44,106 bases of DNA, taken from Solirubrobacterales bacterium. GTDB taxonomy: Bacteria > Actinomycetota > Thermoleophilia > Solirubrobacterales > Solirubrobacteraceae. A program made the translations under genes and the position numbers. A model generated the notes under the pieces. That model was not told the origin of the DNA. It saw only the letters and a list, made by a program, of their open reading frames with translations, and did no database searches. The stretch covers positions 1 through 44,106 of the forward strand of contig PKYB01000035.1 in NCBI GenBank assembly GCA_003133565.1, given 5' to 3'. Below are positions 8,809-16,745 of the stretch, piece after piece; positions within the stretch are counted from its first letter, which is position 1; every line of letters begins with the position of its first letter.

Positions 8809-8886
8809 TGTTAGGCCATGTAGGGATTTGTTAGGATGTTGAGGGGGAATAGGGCGGTTTTGCCGACTCGACAACCCACTGTTAGG
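8809..8886. promoter_or_regulatory. three TGTTAGG direct repeats in the divergent sulfotransferase promoter region
   Basis: TGTTAGG occurs at 8809, 8829 and 8880, in the AT-rich part of the 213-base divergent region between the two sulfotransferase genes. The first two are 20 bases apart, about two helical turns, as expected for a dimeric or tandem regulator. The third overlaps the ribosome site (TTAGGAG) of the fusion gene and may be chance. No regulator gene is adjacent. Confidence 0.35.
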
Positions 8887-8894
8887 AGCCAGCC

Positions 8895-10583
8895 GTGAAA
8901 GTGATTGGTGCCGGCTATACAAGGACCGGCACGGTCTCTCTGAAGACGGCGCTCGAGTGGCTTGGTGTCGGGCCATGCCTGCATCCACTGACGGCGCCGA
9001 AGCGCGGAGGGGTGCTCGACCGAGCTCGCAACGCTGGCGCGCCGCTTGACTGGCGCAACGATCTCGGTCCCTGGAGCGCGGCGGCGGGTTGGATTGGTGC
9101 TCGGCATTACCGCGAGCTCATCGAGGCGTGGCCATCGTCCGTGGTGGTGCTGAGCGTCCGCGACGCTGACAAGTGGTACGCGAGCTATGCGAGTTGCCTG
9201 CGGGCGACGCAGGAGCTTGCGCTGGCCGGCGGCCCGGGGGTTGCCGTTGCCGAGGCAGCCGCGGTGGACGGGTTGATGGTGGCCGACGAGCCGCTGCGCC
9301 GGGGCATTCTCGGTGGTGACTTCGAACGTCGCGAGGATGCGCTGGAGCGCTACGGGCGCCATAACGACGCGGTGATGCGCACAGTCCCAACCGATCGCCT
9401 GCTCGTGTACGACGTCGAGGACGGCTGGGAGCCGCTGTGCGCCTTTCTCGGTGTCCCAGCGCCGGACGTCCCGTTTCCCCACCTCAACTCTCGCGCGCAG
9501 TTCCGTGCCCTACTTGCCCCGCGCGGCCGCCAAACGCCCGGCAGGCCACTGGTGCGGACGACGACGCCCCGAATCAGCGGTTTGGCGGTGGCCGACCCGG
9601 CCGGATCGTTCTCGCAGGACGAGGTGCTAGATGCGCTCGGGATGGCGGGCGATCCGTTCGCGCAGCGGATCTTTGCCAGCTGCGGCGTCCAGCGACGCCA
9701 TCTCAGCCTGCTGGCCGACCACGCCGATCAGACGCTGCAGGGTCGAACTGCCGTGTCCGAACAAGAGCTCTTCGAGCTTGCCGTTCGCGCGGTCGACAAG
9801 CTCGGTGTTGACCCGCGGGGGTTCGACACCGTCATCACCTCGAGCCTCTATTCACTCGGCGGACCGACCCTCGCGCACCGGCTGATCAGTCACTACGGCA
9901 TGAGCCCCGGGACCGACAAGTACCACGTTGTCGGTGTCGGCTGCGCAAGCGCGGTGCCGCTCGTCCGGCTGATGGCCGGCGCGCTCGGCGAGGCTGAGCC
10001 GCGGAAGGGCTTGATCATTGCGGCCGAGAGCATGAGCGGCCTGCTCAGCCAGGCGACATCGGACGACCCGCGCGCCAAGGTGGTCGGCTCGGCGATCTTT
10101 GGCGATGGCTGTGCCGCTGCGATCGTCGAGCGCGGAGCCGACGCCCCGGGCCCAGCCGTCGTGGCCTCGACCGTCCATCAGCTCCCCGGCACGCTCGACA
10201 TCGTGCGCATGGCGCTGACTCGCGATGACAGCTACCTGCACCTCGCGCGCGAACTCCCCGAGCTGACGAGCGTGGGCCTCGACGCTTTGATCGACGACTT
10301 CCTGGCGCCACTCGGCCTCACCCGTTACGCGATCGACCACTGGCTTATACACCCGGGTGGCTTTCGGATCGTCGAACGCATCCAAACGGTGCTCGGGCTC
10401 TCTGACGATGACGTGCGGATCAGCTACGACGTGCTCGCGTCCCACGGCAACATCGGGACGCCGTCGATCTTCTACGTGCTCGATGAGACCGTCGCGCGGC
10501 GAGCCCCCGCTCGCGGCGACCGCGGGCTGATGGTTACCGTCGGCCCCGGCGTCACTGTCGGGCTCATGCTGCTCGTCTTCTAA
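8895..10583 (+). CDS. sulfotransferase - type III polyketide synthase fusion
   Basis: A 562-residue two-domain enzyme. Residues 1-205 are a complete PAPS sulfotransferase: phosphosulfate loop GAGYTRTGT (5-13), VVLSVRDADKWYASY (84-98) and GWEPLCAFLGV (177-187). After a short Pro/Arg-rich linker (about 205-225), residues 226-562 form a complete chalcone/stilbene synthase-type (type III) PKS. Its triad is Cys350 (VGVGCASA), His486 (WLIHPGG) and Asn519 (SHGNIGTPS), and it ends in a cyclisation-loop-like VGPGVTVG segment. Type III PKSs extend acyl-CoA starters with malonyl-CoA to phenols or pyrones; the fused domain would then sulfate the hydroxyl formed (inference). GTG 8895 has AGGAG upstream. 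It sits beside cysC and a sulfotransferase paralogue, ahead of a glycosyltransferase. No frameshift or duplicated start is seen at the junction, so the fusion looks real. Confidence 0.9.
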   Translation: MKVIGAGYTRTGTVSLKTALEWLGVGPCLHPLTAPKRGGVLDRARNAGAPLDWRNDLGPWSAAAGWIGARHYRELIEAWPSSVVVLSVRDADKWYASYASCLRATQELALAGGPGVAVAEAAAVDGLMVADEPLRRGILGGDFERREDALERYGRHNDAVMRTVPTDRLLVYDVEDGWEPLCAFLGVPAPDVPFPHLNSRAQFRALLAPRGRQTPGRPLVRTTTPRISGLAVADPAGSFSQDEVLDALGMAGDPFAQRIFASCGVQRRHLSLLADHADQTLQGRTAVSEQELFELAVRAVDKLGVDPRGFDTVITSSLYSLGGPTLAHRLISHYGMSPGTDKYHVVGVGCASAVPLVRLMAGALGEAEPRKGLIIAAESMSGLLSQATSDDPRAKVVGSAIFGDGCAAAIVERGADAPGPAVVASTVHQLPGTLDIVRMALTRDDSYLHLARELPELTSVGLDALIDDFLAPLGLTRYAIDHWLIHPGGFRIVERIQTVLGLSDDDVRISYDVLASHGNIGTPSIFYVLDETVARRAPARGDRGLMVTVGPGVTVGLMLLVF

Positions 10584-10662
10584 CGGAGACCCCAACTCAC
10601 GGCAAGACCCCGGGGTCCCAGCGCGCGGAGTGTGGTTCGGCGTTCTCCTGCTCGAAGCTACG

Positions 10663-12330
10663 ATGCAAACCATCGTGCCTGACGGGCTGACCGACGCCCC
10701 CCAAACGACGCCGTCCGCCCCGCCCGAACTCGAGCAGCCGAGCGCGGGCTTGGGCAGCCCGCGTTGGGTTCGCTGGAACTGGCTGGCGATCGTGACGCTG
10801 ATAGGCGTCGCGATCACGATCCTGCTGCTGCAATCGCTGCTCCACGGTCATCTGACGGGTTTTGACGAGTACGACGACGGCGTGTACTTCGGCTCGTCGC
10901 TGCAGCTGCTGCACGGCTTGCTGCCCTACCGCGACTACGCCTTCATCCAGCCGCCGCTGCTGACGGTGTGGTTGCTGCCCGCCGCGACCCTCTCTGTCGC
11001 CGATGGCACGGCGACCGCCTTCGAGGCGGCGCGGCTGTTCATCGACCTCGTTGCCGCCGCGAACGTGTTGATGGTCGGCCTGCTGGTACGCAGGCGCCCC
11101 GTCATTCAAGTCATCGTGTCGATGGGCGCCATGGCCGCGTTTCCCGGCATGGTCCGCTCGGCTCAGACCGTGCTGCTCGAGCCGCTGCTTGTGTTCGCCT
11201 GTCTCGCCGGGCTGCTGTGCCTGTTTAGGGACGGACAGCTGAGCCGCTCGTGGTTTCGGATCCTCGCCGGCGGGATCTTCTTCGGGCTAGCCGGCGCGAC
11301 CAAGCTGTGGGCGATCTTCCCATTCGTCGCGGTCCTGCTGATCGCCATCCGGCTCGGGCCAACGCGCTGGGCCACGTTGGTCTTCGGCGGTGCAGCAGGC
11401 TTCATCGGCAGCACCCTCCCGTTCTTCCTAGGCGCCCCGAAGGCGTTCATCCAGCAGGTCTTCGTGATCCAGGCGATCCGTAGTGGCGCCGGCTACACGC
11501 CCTGGGAGCGTCTGGCCGACCTCACCGGGCTCCCCGGTCTCTTCGCGCTCGTGGAAACGCACAAGAAGGTGCACGGACGGTTCATCATGCCCGCCACCGG
11601 TCCGATCCTCGCGGTGTCGGCGGTGCTCGCAGTAATCGTCCTGCTGTGCCTGCTCGCCTTCGTTGGGCGTAAGCGCACGCACATGACCGACCTCGAGTGG
11701 TTCGCGCTGCTCGCAACGGTGTTGACCGGTGCGGGCCTGATGGTCGCGCCCACCTATTACTACCACTACGGTGGCTTCGAGGCCCCGTTTGTGGCGCTGC
11801 TCTACGGGGCGGTCATCGCGCGGCTGGTAGCGCGACTCATGCGCGAGCGAACCAGCCCGAGGCTCGCCGGCGCGATCGCCCTGAGCGCGCTCGCGATCGG
11901 CCTGGTCGGCACGATGGTCGAGGTCCGCATCGACCTGATCGAGTCCGCAGGCCCGGTGGCACAGGCCGCGCAAGTGGTGGGAAAGGTGATCCCCCGACAC
12001 GGATGTGTTGTCGCCGGCGACGCGGCGGCCGCTATCCTCGCGGACCGCTTCACCTCCTATAAGTCCAAATGCCCGCACGTGGTCGACTACCTAGCGCAAG
12101 AGCGAGTCCTCGACCACGGCGCCGACCAGAGCGCGTCCGATGTCACCAACGCGAAGCTCCAGGCAAAGTTCATGAGCTGGGTCAAGGTGGCGGATGCCCT
12201 GCTGGTACGCAGCACCCCCGGGTGGAGCAACCCGGTGTGGAGCTACGTGCTAGGACACTTCTATAAGGCCCGGAGCGGCAAGGGCGAGATCACCATCTAC
12301 ATCCGCGACGGTATCCAGCGCGCGTCGTAG
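10663..12330 (+). CDS. GT-C type membrane glycosyltransferase (GT39/ArnT-like)
   Basis: A 555-residue polytopic membrane protein with about 11-12 hydrophobic helices after a Pro-rich cytoplasmic N-terminus. The first external loop carries acidic residues (FDEYDDGVYFG), as expected of GT-C enzymes that use polyprenyl-phosphate sugars, followed by LLPYRDYAFIQPPLL. The C-terminal 150 residues form a soluble-looking external region. It follows the sulfotransferase-PKS fusion by 80 bases in the same direction and may belong to the same transcription unit. The start is ATG 10663; an in-frame GTG at 10630 would add 11 residues. Donor and acceptor sugars cannot be told. A linked role would be glycosylation of the surface molecule that becomes sulfated, which is inference only. 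Confidence 0.7.
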   Translation: MQTIVPDGLTDAPQTTPSAPPELEQPSAGLGSPRWVRWNWLAIVTLIGVAITILLLQSLLHGHLTGFDEYDDGVYFGSSLQLLHGLLPYRDYAFIQPPLLTVWLLPAATLSVADGTATAFEAARLFIDLVAAANVLMVGLLVRRRPVIQVIVSMGAMAAFPGMVRSAQTVLLEPLLVFACLAGLLCLFRDGQLSRSWFRILAGGIFFGLAGATKLWAIFPFVAVLLIAIRLGPTRWATLVFGGAAGFIGSTLPFFLGAPKAFIQQVFVIQAIRSGAGYTPWERLADLTGLPGLFALVETHKKVHGRFIMPATGPILAVSAVLAVIVLLCLLAFVGRKRTHMTDLEWFALLATVLTGAGLMVAPTYYYHYGGFEAPFVALLYGAVIARLVARLMRERTSPRLAGAIALSALAIGLVGTMVEVRIDLIESAGPVAQAAQVVGKVIPRHGCVVAGDAAAAILADRFTSYKSKCPHVVDYLAQERVLDHGADQSASDVTNAKLQAKFMSWVKVADALLVRSTPGWSNPVWSYVLGHFYKARSGKGEITIYIRDGIQRAS

Positions 12331-12379
12331 CCGAGCCAGAACAGGCCGGTACGGTGAGCGTTGCTCGTTGGTGCCCCTG

Positions 12380-12405
12380 GCCGCGGGATACCGCGGCTGG
12401 TCTTT
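12380..12405 (+). terminator. likely terminator hairpin after the glycosyltransferase gene
   Basis: A perfect 7-bp stem (GCCGCGG/CCGCGGC) with GATA loop at 12380-12397 is followed by a short T-rich tract (TGGTCTTTC). It lies 50 bases past the stop of the plus-strand glycosyltransferase and at the end of the convergent minus-strand gene. Confidence 0.5.
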
Positions 12406-13064
12406 CAGTCGAGCTCCACGTTGAACTCCCAGCCGACGAGCACCGTGTGTCCGCTAGGCGCCCATCGCAGGATGTACTCACCCTCAGGCAGGATGGTCTT
12501 CATCGTGAGCCTGACGGTCTGACCGGGAGCTACTTGCGCTGGCGGCGACCCGCCGCGGCTGGTGGACACGCCCAGATGGGAAACCTGGCCCTGCTCGTCG
12601 ATGATCGTGAACGCATTCGCGTGGATCGGGACACGACCGGCGGCGGCCGCGAGGGTGACGGTGAACGTGCAGAGGCTGACGTCAGCGTTCGGCGAGCGAT
12701 CCGCTTGTGCGATCGCCGGGGCGTTCGTCGGGACGGCCGGCCCGACGGCCGTCGCCAGGACACGCCCACGTGCGAGACGCACTGAGACCGTGTCACCTTC
12801 GATCGCAGCCAGCCAGGGGTGCGCAGCGCTTGCCTGGACGACGCGATCAACCGGGACCTTGGGTTTCGGCAGCCAACTCGGGAGCCCGCCGTACTTGGTC
12901 GTGTTGGCCGGACCGGCTGAAGCGTGATGTGCATGTCCGAGCAGAACCCCCAGCGCGAATGCCGCCAGGACGAGGACTAGCCCACCCGCACCGCCGAGTG
13001 CAGCACGGCGGAAGCTGGGCCGCGAGGCCCAGCTTCCGCTTGCCGATGCGAGTTGTTCTGCGAT
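12405..13064 (-). CDS. membrane-anchored secreted protein of unknown function, no canonical start codon
   Basis: The open frame encodes a coherent exported protein of up to 219 residues. A short basic N-terminus (WASRPSFRRAALGG) leads to a hydrophobic helix (GLVLVLAAFALGVLLG), then an external part with PSWLPKPKVPVDRVVQAS and an all-beta C-terminal domain ending VGWEFNVELD. It resembles copper-binding or other Ig-like secreted domains only in general character, and I do not recognise the family. No ATG, GTG or TTG occurs in this frame before residue 95 (GTG at 12782), which would remove the membrane helix. The best placed initiator is ATC at 13064, two bases after the stop codon of the upstream phosphoesterase, which suggests translational coupling. 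A sequencing error or a rare ATC/ATT start are both possible. Confidence 0.6.
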   Translation of the reverse strand: MAEQLASASGSWASRPSFRRAALGGAGGLVLVLAAFALGVLLGHAHHASAGPANTTKYGGLPSWLPKPKVPVDRVVQASAAHPWLAAIEGDTVSVRLARGRVLATAVGPAVPTNAPAIAQADRSPNADVSLCTFTVTLAAAAGRVPIHANAFTIIDEQGQVSHLGVSTSRGGSPPAQVAPGQTVRLTMKTILPEGEYILRWAPSGHTVLVGWEFNVELD

Positions 13065-13066
13065 GG

Positions 13067-15022
13067 CTAGCCCGCCGGGTTGGTGAATACGTCCGGCCCG
13101 AACGGCGCCAGACCGGGCTGCGCGGCGTAGCCGATGTGACCCGCGCCGTCGAGGCCCGGTGAGGCCTTGGCGACTTGGAAGAGGTCCTCGATCGTCCGCA
13201 GCCAGCTGTAGTGGTTGTAATAGACGTTGCTGGTGGTGCCCGGCTTGATGTAGGGGCTGATCAGCACACTGCCGGTGTCGCCGCCGCCGGTGGTCGCGTC
13301 GGTGGCGTCATACAGCGGGTCGGTCGCCGGCGTGCGTGCGCCAAGCGTGACCCCGCTGACCGCGGCGGTCGTATCGAGCGCCTGGCCTTGTGCGTTCACA
13401 AGCGTGAAGAACCCAACCTCGCCGGGATCGCTGGCGGTTGCCGGCACTGTCGGCGTATCGGTTATCTGACCGACCAACGCGCCCGCCGGGATGCCGGTGC
13501 CGGTCACGGTACGACCTTCGTCGGTGGCGACCACCGACGGGTCGATGATCGTCGGGCTGTCTGCCGCGGCCGTCGCTCCTGCGTCCGTGCGAGCAGCGGG
13601 TACGGTGCCGGCAGCGCCGAGCAGGCACTGGCTTGCCGGCTGCGACGGAACCGTCTGCGCGACGCAGTCACTCGGACGGTCGAGATACTCGTTGAAGCCC
13701 GGACCGGGGTAGAGCTCGTCGCCGGCCGCATTCTTGGCCAACGGCGTGTTCGGTCCGGTGGGCTCCCAGTTCACGCCCTTGCCGAAGAGCGTTTCCCCGG
13801 CCGAGTCATCGAGGATCGACGTCGCGGCATCCGGCGCTTCGTCCTTGGAGTTGACGAAGCTGTCGTTGCTATAGGTGAACGGCGGGTAGGCCTCGTCGAA
13901 GGTGATATCGATCAGGCCACCGTCCTTGAACGCCGGCGAGGCTTCGATTTCGGGGACAACATGCTGGAGGAACAGGTCGGCGGAGTGCAGACCGCCGGTC
14001 GAGTTCAGCGGCGCGTTGGGGGTGTTGGGGTCCGAGAACCCACCCGACAGGTTGTTGCCGTGGCACACGGCGTCATGGCCGTCACTGCAGTTGTTGGGCG
14101 AGATCCAGCTGAATGCGGGCGTCGTCGCCTCGCTCTGGAGGTCGTGGTAGAGGCCGTCAGTGGAGCTGAAGAGGTTCGCGATGTGCGCCGCGTCGCAGTC
14201 GCCTGATTTCAGTATCGACTCGAACCACGGGAACGGGAAGTGCTTCGCGACGTACTGATCGGTCGCGTCCGCACCGCTCGGGTTCGGGTAGGTCGTGCTG
14301 CTGCCGTCAGTCGGCCCGACCGTGGAGTCGGGTGCGCCGCAGTACTGCACGCCGGCGGAGTGGACCGCGGCGGTGTTTGGAGTTTCGGGATTATCGAGAT
14401 CCTGCGCGTAGCCCTTCCAGCTCAAACCCGCCGCGTCGAGCTGGTTGAAGAGCGTCGGTACACTCGCCGGATACACGCAACCGTTCGTGCCCGGAGCTGC
14501 ATTCGGGCCGGCAGCCGACGTGAACTGTCCGAAGTTCGGGTTCGTCGACAACGATCCGGTCGTGTCGATGCTGCCTGAGAAGGCCGTGTACGCGGGACAG
14601 TCGTCCTGGTCGTCCACCTCGGGTGCCTGACCGCTCGCGAGCGAGACGTAGTTATCAAGGCTGGAATGGCCGGTCCCGTAGTAGTTCGTTAGCAGCGCGC
14701 CTTGCGACGGCAGTGTTTGCCACAGGTAGGTGTTGTTGTTGAGCCCCGTGAAGGTCGCGTCGTAGGCCTTGTTCTCGAGGATGATCAGCCAGACGTGCTT
14801 GATCTTGCCCGGCTGGATCCCGAGCCCATCCGCGGGCGGCGGGGTGTGCTGCCAAGCCGACGACGAGGCAACCGAGATGCCCGCCGTCAGGGCCGCCGCC
14901 GACGCCAGACCAATGAACCCGGCGAGGATTGCTCGCCGACCGCGGAGTCGGCCTTTGTCCTGCCGCGTCGACTGCCGCCGGCCGGCGAAGCGCGTCATCA
15001 GGCCTGCGCGTTTGGGACTCAC
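13067..15022 (-). CDS. secreted phosphoesterase (phospholipase C / acid phosphatase family)
   Basis: A 651-residue exported phosphoesterase of the family that includes bacterial phospholipase C and AcpA acid phosphatases. The metal/active-site region near the mature N-terminus reads HVWLIILENKAYDATF, with TGHSSLDNYVSLASGQ following. Later DITFDEAYPPF and VLISPYIKPG, HYSWLRTIEDLF match family blocks. The N-terminus has Arg-rich RGRRAILAGFIG and a hydrophobic stretch, possibly a Tat signal. GTG 15022 is chosen because GGGAGG lies 8 bases upstream; ATG 14998 is a weaker option and 15106 is too far. Substrate choice (phospholipid or phosphomonoester) cannot be read. An insertion at about residues 470-580, rich in Ala and Thr, is unusual in the middle of the domain. 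The downstream start-less gene is probably coupled to it. Confidence 0.85.
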   Translation of the reverse strand: MSPKRAGLMTRFAGRRQSTRQDKGRLRGRRAILAGFIGLASAAALTAGISVASSSAWQHTPPPADGLGIQPGKIKHVWLIILENKAYDATFTGLNNNTYLWQTLPSQGALLTNYYGTGHSSLDNYVSLASGQAPEVDDQDDCPAYTAFSGSIDTTGSLSTNPNFGQFTSAAGPNAAPGTNGCVYPASVPTLFNQLDAAGLSWKGYAQDLDNPETPNTAAVHSAGVQYCGAPDSTVGPTDGSSTTYPNPSGADATDQYVAKHFPFPWFESILKSGDCDAAHIANLFSSTDGLYHDLQSEATTPAFSWISPNNCSDGHDAVCHGNNLSGGFSDPNTPNAPLNSTGGLHSADLFLQHVVPEIEASPAFKDGGLIDITFDEAYPPFTYSNDSFVNSKDEAPDAATSILDDSAGETLFGKGVNWEPTGPNTPLAKNAAGDELYPGPGFNEYLDRPSDCVAQTVPSQPASQCLLGAAGTVPAARTDAGATAAADSPTIIDPSVVATDEGRTVTGTGIPAGALVGQITDTPTVPATASDPGEVGFFTLVNAQGQALDTTAAVSGVTLGARTPATDPLYDATDATTGGGDTGSVLISPYIKPGTTSNVYYNHYSWLRTIEDLFQVAKASPGLDGAGHIGYAAQPGLAPFGPDVFTNPAG

Positions 15023-15404
15023 GATAGCCACCTCCCATTGCTCGCTTGAACGGAGAACATCGGTGGCACGAGTCTCGCGGCGCGAGCACGCGCGGCGGGT
15101 AGCCATCTAGTGACCGAGTCGTGAAGAAGTGGAGAACGACGAGCTGCATGCCGGGCGCTCCGCCGCAAAATGCGACTTAGGTCGGCTTACTGGCGGACTG
15201 GGGGCGATGGTTTTCCTCGATGGGGAGCGCGCTTGCGTTTACGCGTTGGCCACATCTCGCGGGTTTCGCAGGGTTACCGTGACGCATCTCAGAGGCGGGG
15301 CTGCGCGGGCTCAGCCAGTTATTGCGAGCCCAGCGGCACCGATGGTTGACCGGCGATGCGAGAGGAACGGCGTGTGTCGGAGCTACTTGCGCTGATACTC
15401 GTCT
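15023..15404. other. divergent intergenic region between phosphoesterase and EfeO genes
   Basis: About 380 bases without a supportable gene. The short ORFs in it have shadow-like composition and no ribosome site. The phosphoesterase ribosome site (CCTCCC on the plus strand near 15031) is at its left edge. I found no clear iron-box palindrome, terminator or RNA motif. If the EfeO gene starts later (15480 or 15528), the gap is longer. Confidence 0.5.
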
Positions 15405-16745
15405 TTGGCGAGGCGGATCGGAACGCGGACGACGGCACGGTGCGACCGTCCGGTCCTCGGCGCTGCGGGGCGCGGTGAGTTGAACGGGACGGGACAGGGG
15501 CGAGCACATCGCTGGTCGCGCGGACGCGTGGTCGTCTTCGTGCTCGCGTTGACGGCGCTCAGCGCGGTCGCAAGCGCTGTGGCCACCGGCTCCACTGCCG
15601 GTGGCCCGCGTCGCCCATCTCCCGCCACAGACGCGACCGCGTCGAACCATGCCAGCGTCGAGCCGATCGCGGTCGGCCAGGGGACGTGCGCTCCCGGTTG
15701 GCGGGCACCGAGCGCCGGGCGCTACTTGTTCGCGATCGCCAATCACTCGAGCCGTTGGGGAGCGATCTCACTTTTTCAGTGGGGAAGCGGAGTAGTCGTC
15801 GAGAGGGTTGCTTTGCGGCCTGGCGGCGTGACCAGGCTGGCCGCCCAGCTGGAGGCGGGTGGTGCCTACGGCTGGGGCTGCCTGCTCTTGGGCCTGCCGC
15901 GCAGTGTCTCCGCAGAGGCTCAGGTCCCATCGCCTCAGGGTCAGTTCGTTCCCGCTGTAGCGCCGGTTTCAGCCGCCCAGATCGCCGGGCCGCTGCTGCG
16001 CTACCGCCGCTACGTCGACGGCCTGCTCGCCCTTCAACAGCACGAGCTGACGACGCTCCACGAACAGGCTACGGCGGGCGACCTCGCCGGCGCCGAATCC
16101 GCATGGCTCGCGGCGCATCTGACGTGGTTGAAGATCGGACAGGACGACGGCGCCTACGGCGCGTTCGGCGAGCTCGGCCGCAGGATCGACGGGACCGCGG
16201 CGGGACTCGTCGGCGGGACCAGGAGCCGCGATTTCACTGGCTTTCACAAGCTGGAGTTCGACCTCTGGACGAGGCACGACCTGCGCGCCGCGGCCGGCGA
16301 CACGACGCGACTGTTGGCGATGACCCGCTCGCTGTCGCCGCAGGCTGTGGCCGCTGACCTGCCGCTAACGCTCACCAGCATGGCCAACTGGTTGCTGCGC
16401 TGCCACGAGATCCTCGAGGACGCGCTGCGGGACTCGCTCAGTGCCAATGATGACTACGGCAGCAACAGCGACCTCGCATCGCTCGCCGCCGACGTCGCCG
16501 CAACCCGCGAGATGCTCCGGCTCCTCGCGCCCTTCATCACGGCCCGTGTCCCCCATCTGGTCGCGACCGCCGAGCGCGAGCTGAGCGCACTTATCGACGC
16601 GATCAACGGAACAGGGCCGGACCGCGGCGCTGGCATCGCCTCGCTGAGCGTAAGCCAACGTGAACGCGTCGACGCCGCGAGCGACGCCGCGCTGGCAACA
16701 CTCGCGCCGGTCTCCGACGAGATTCAGGTGGCAAATACCTCGTGA
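15405..16745 (+). CDS. efeO: EfeO/EfeM-type iron-uptake protein with cupredoxin-like N-terminus
   Basis: Up to 446 residues. After a signal anchor (RVVVFVLALTALSAVASA), residues about 80-165 resemble the cupredoxin-like domain of long EfeO proteins (an ordered beta pattern with CAPGW and WGC). Residues about 185-440 form the all-helical imelysin/peptidase-M75 domain with the HxxE metal motif (GFHKLEFDLW). EfeO binds iron or helps oxidise it outside the membrane for the EfeU permease. Its stop overlaps the start of the EfeB gene (GTGA), so the two are translationally coupled. No EfeU permease gene is seen here. The start is uncertain: TTG 15405, TTG 15480 and GTG 15528 all keep the signal segment and none has a strong ribosome site. 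Confidence 0.82.
   Translation: MARRIGTRTTARCDRPVLGAAGRGELNGTGQGRAHRWSRGRVVVFVLALTALSAVASAVATGSTAGGPRRPSPATDATASNHASVEPIAVGQGTCAPGWRAPSAGRYLFAIANHSSRWGAISLFQWGSGVVVERVALRPGGVTRLAAQLEAGGAYGWGCLLLGLPRSVSAEAQVPSPQGQFVPAVAPVSAAQIAGPLLRYRRYVDGLLALQQHELTTLHEQATAGDLAGAESAWLAAHLTWLKIGQDDGAYGAFGELGRRIDGTAAGLVGGTRSRDFTGFHKLEFDLWTRHDLRAAAGDTTRLLAMTRSLSPQAVAADLPLTLTSMANWLLRCHEILEDALRDSLSANDDYGSNSDLASLAADVAATREMLRLLAPFITARVPHLVATAERELSALIDAINGTGPDRGAGIASLSVSQRERVDAASDAALATLAPVSDEIQVANTS

Noticed and set aside
15129-15395. 88-residue plus-strand ORF in the intergenic region
   Set aside because: No ribosome site, no signal or family pattern, and composition like the shadows elsewhere.
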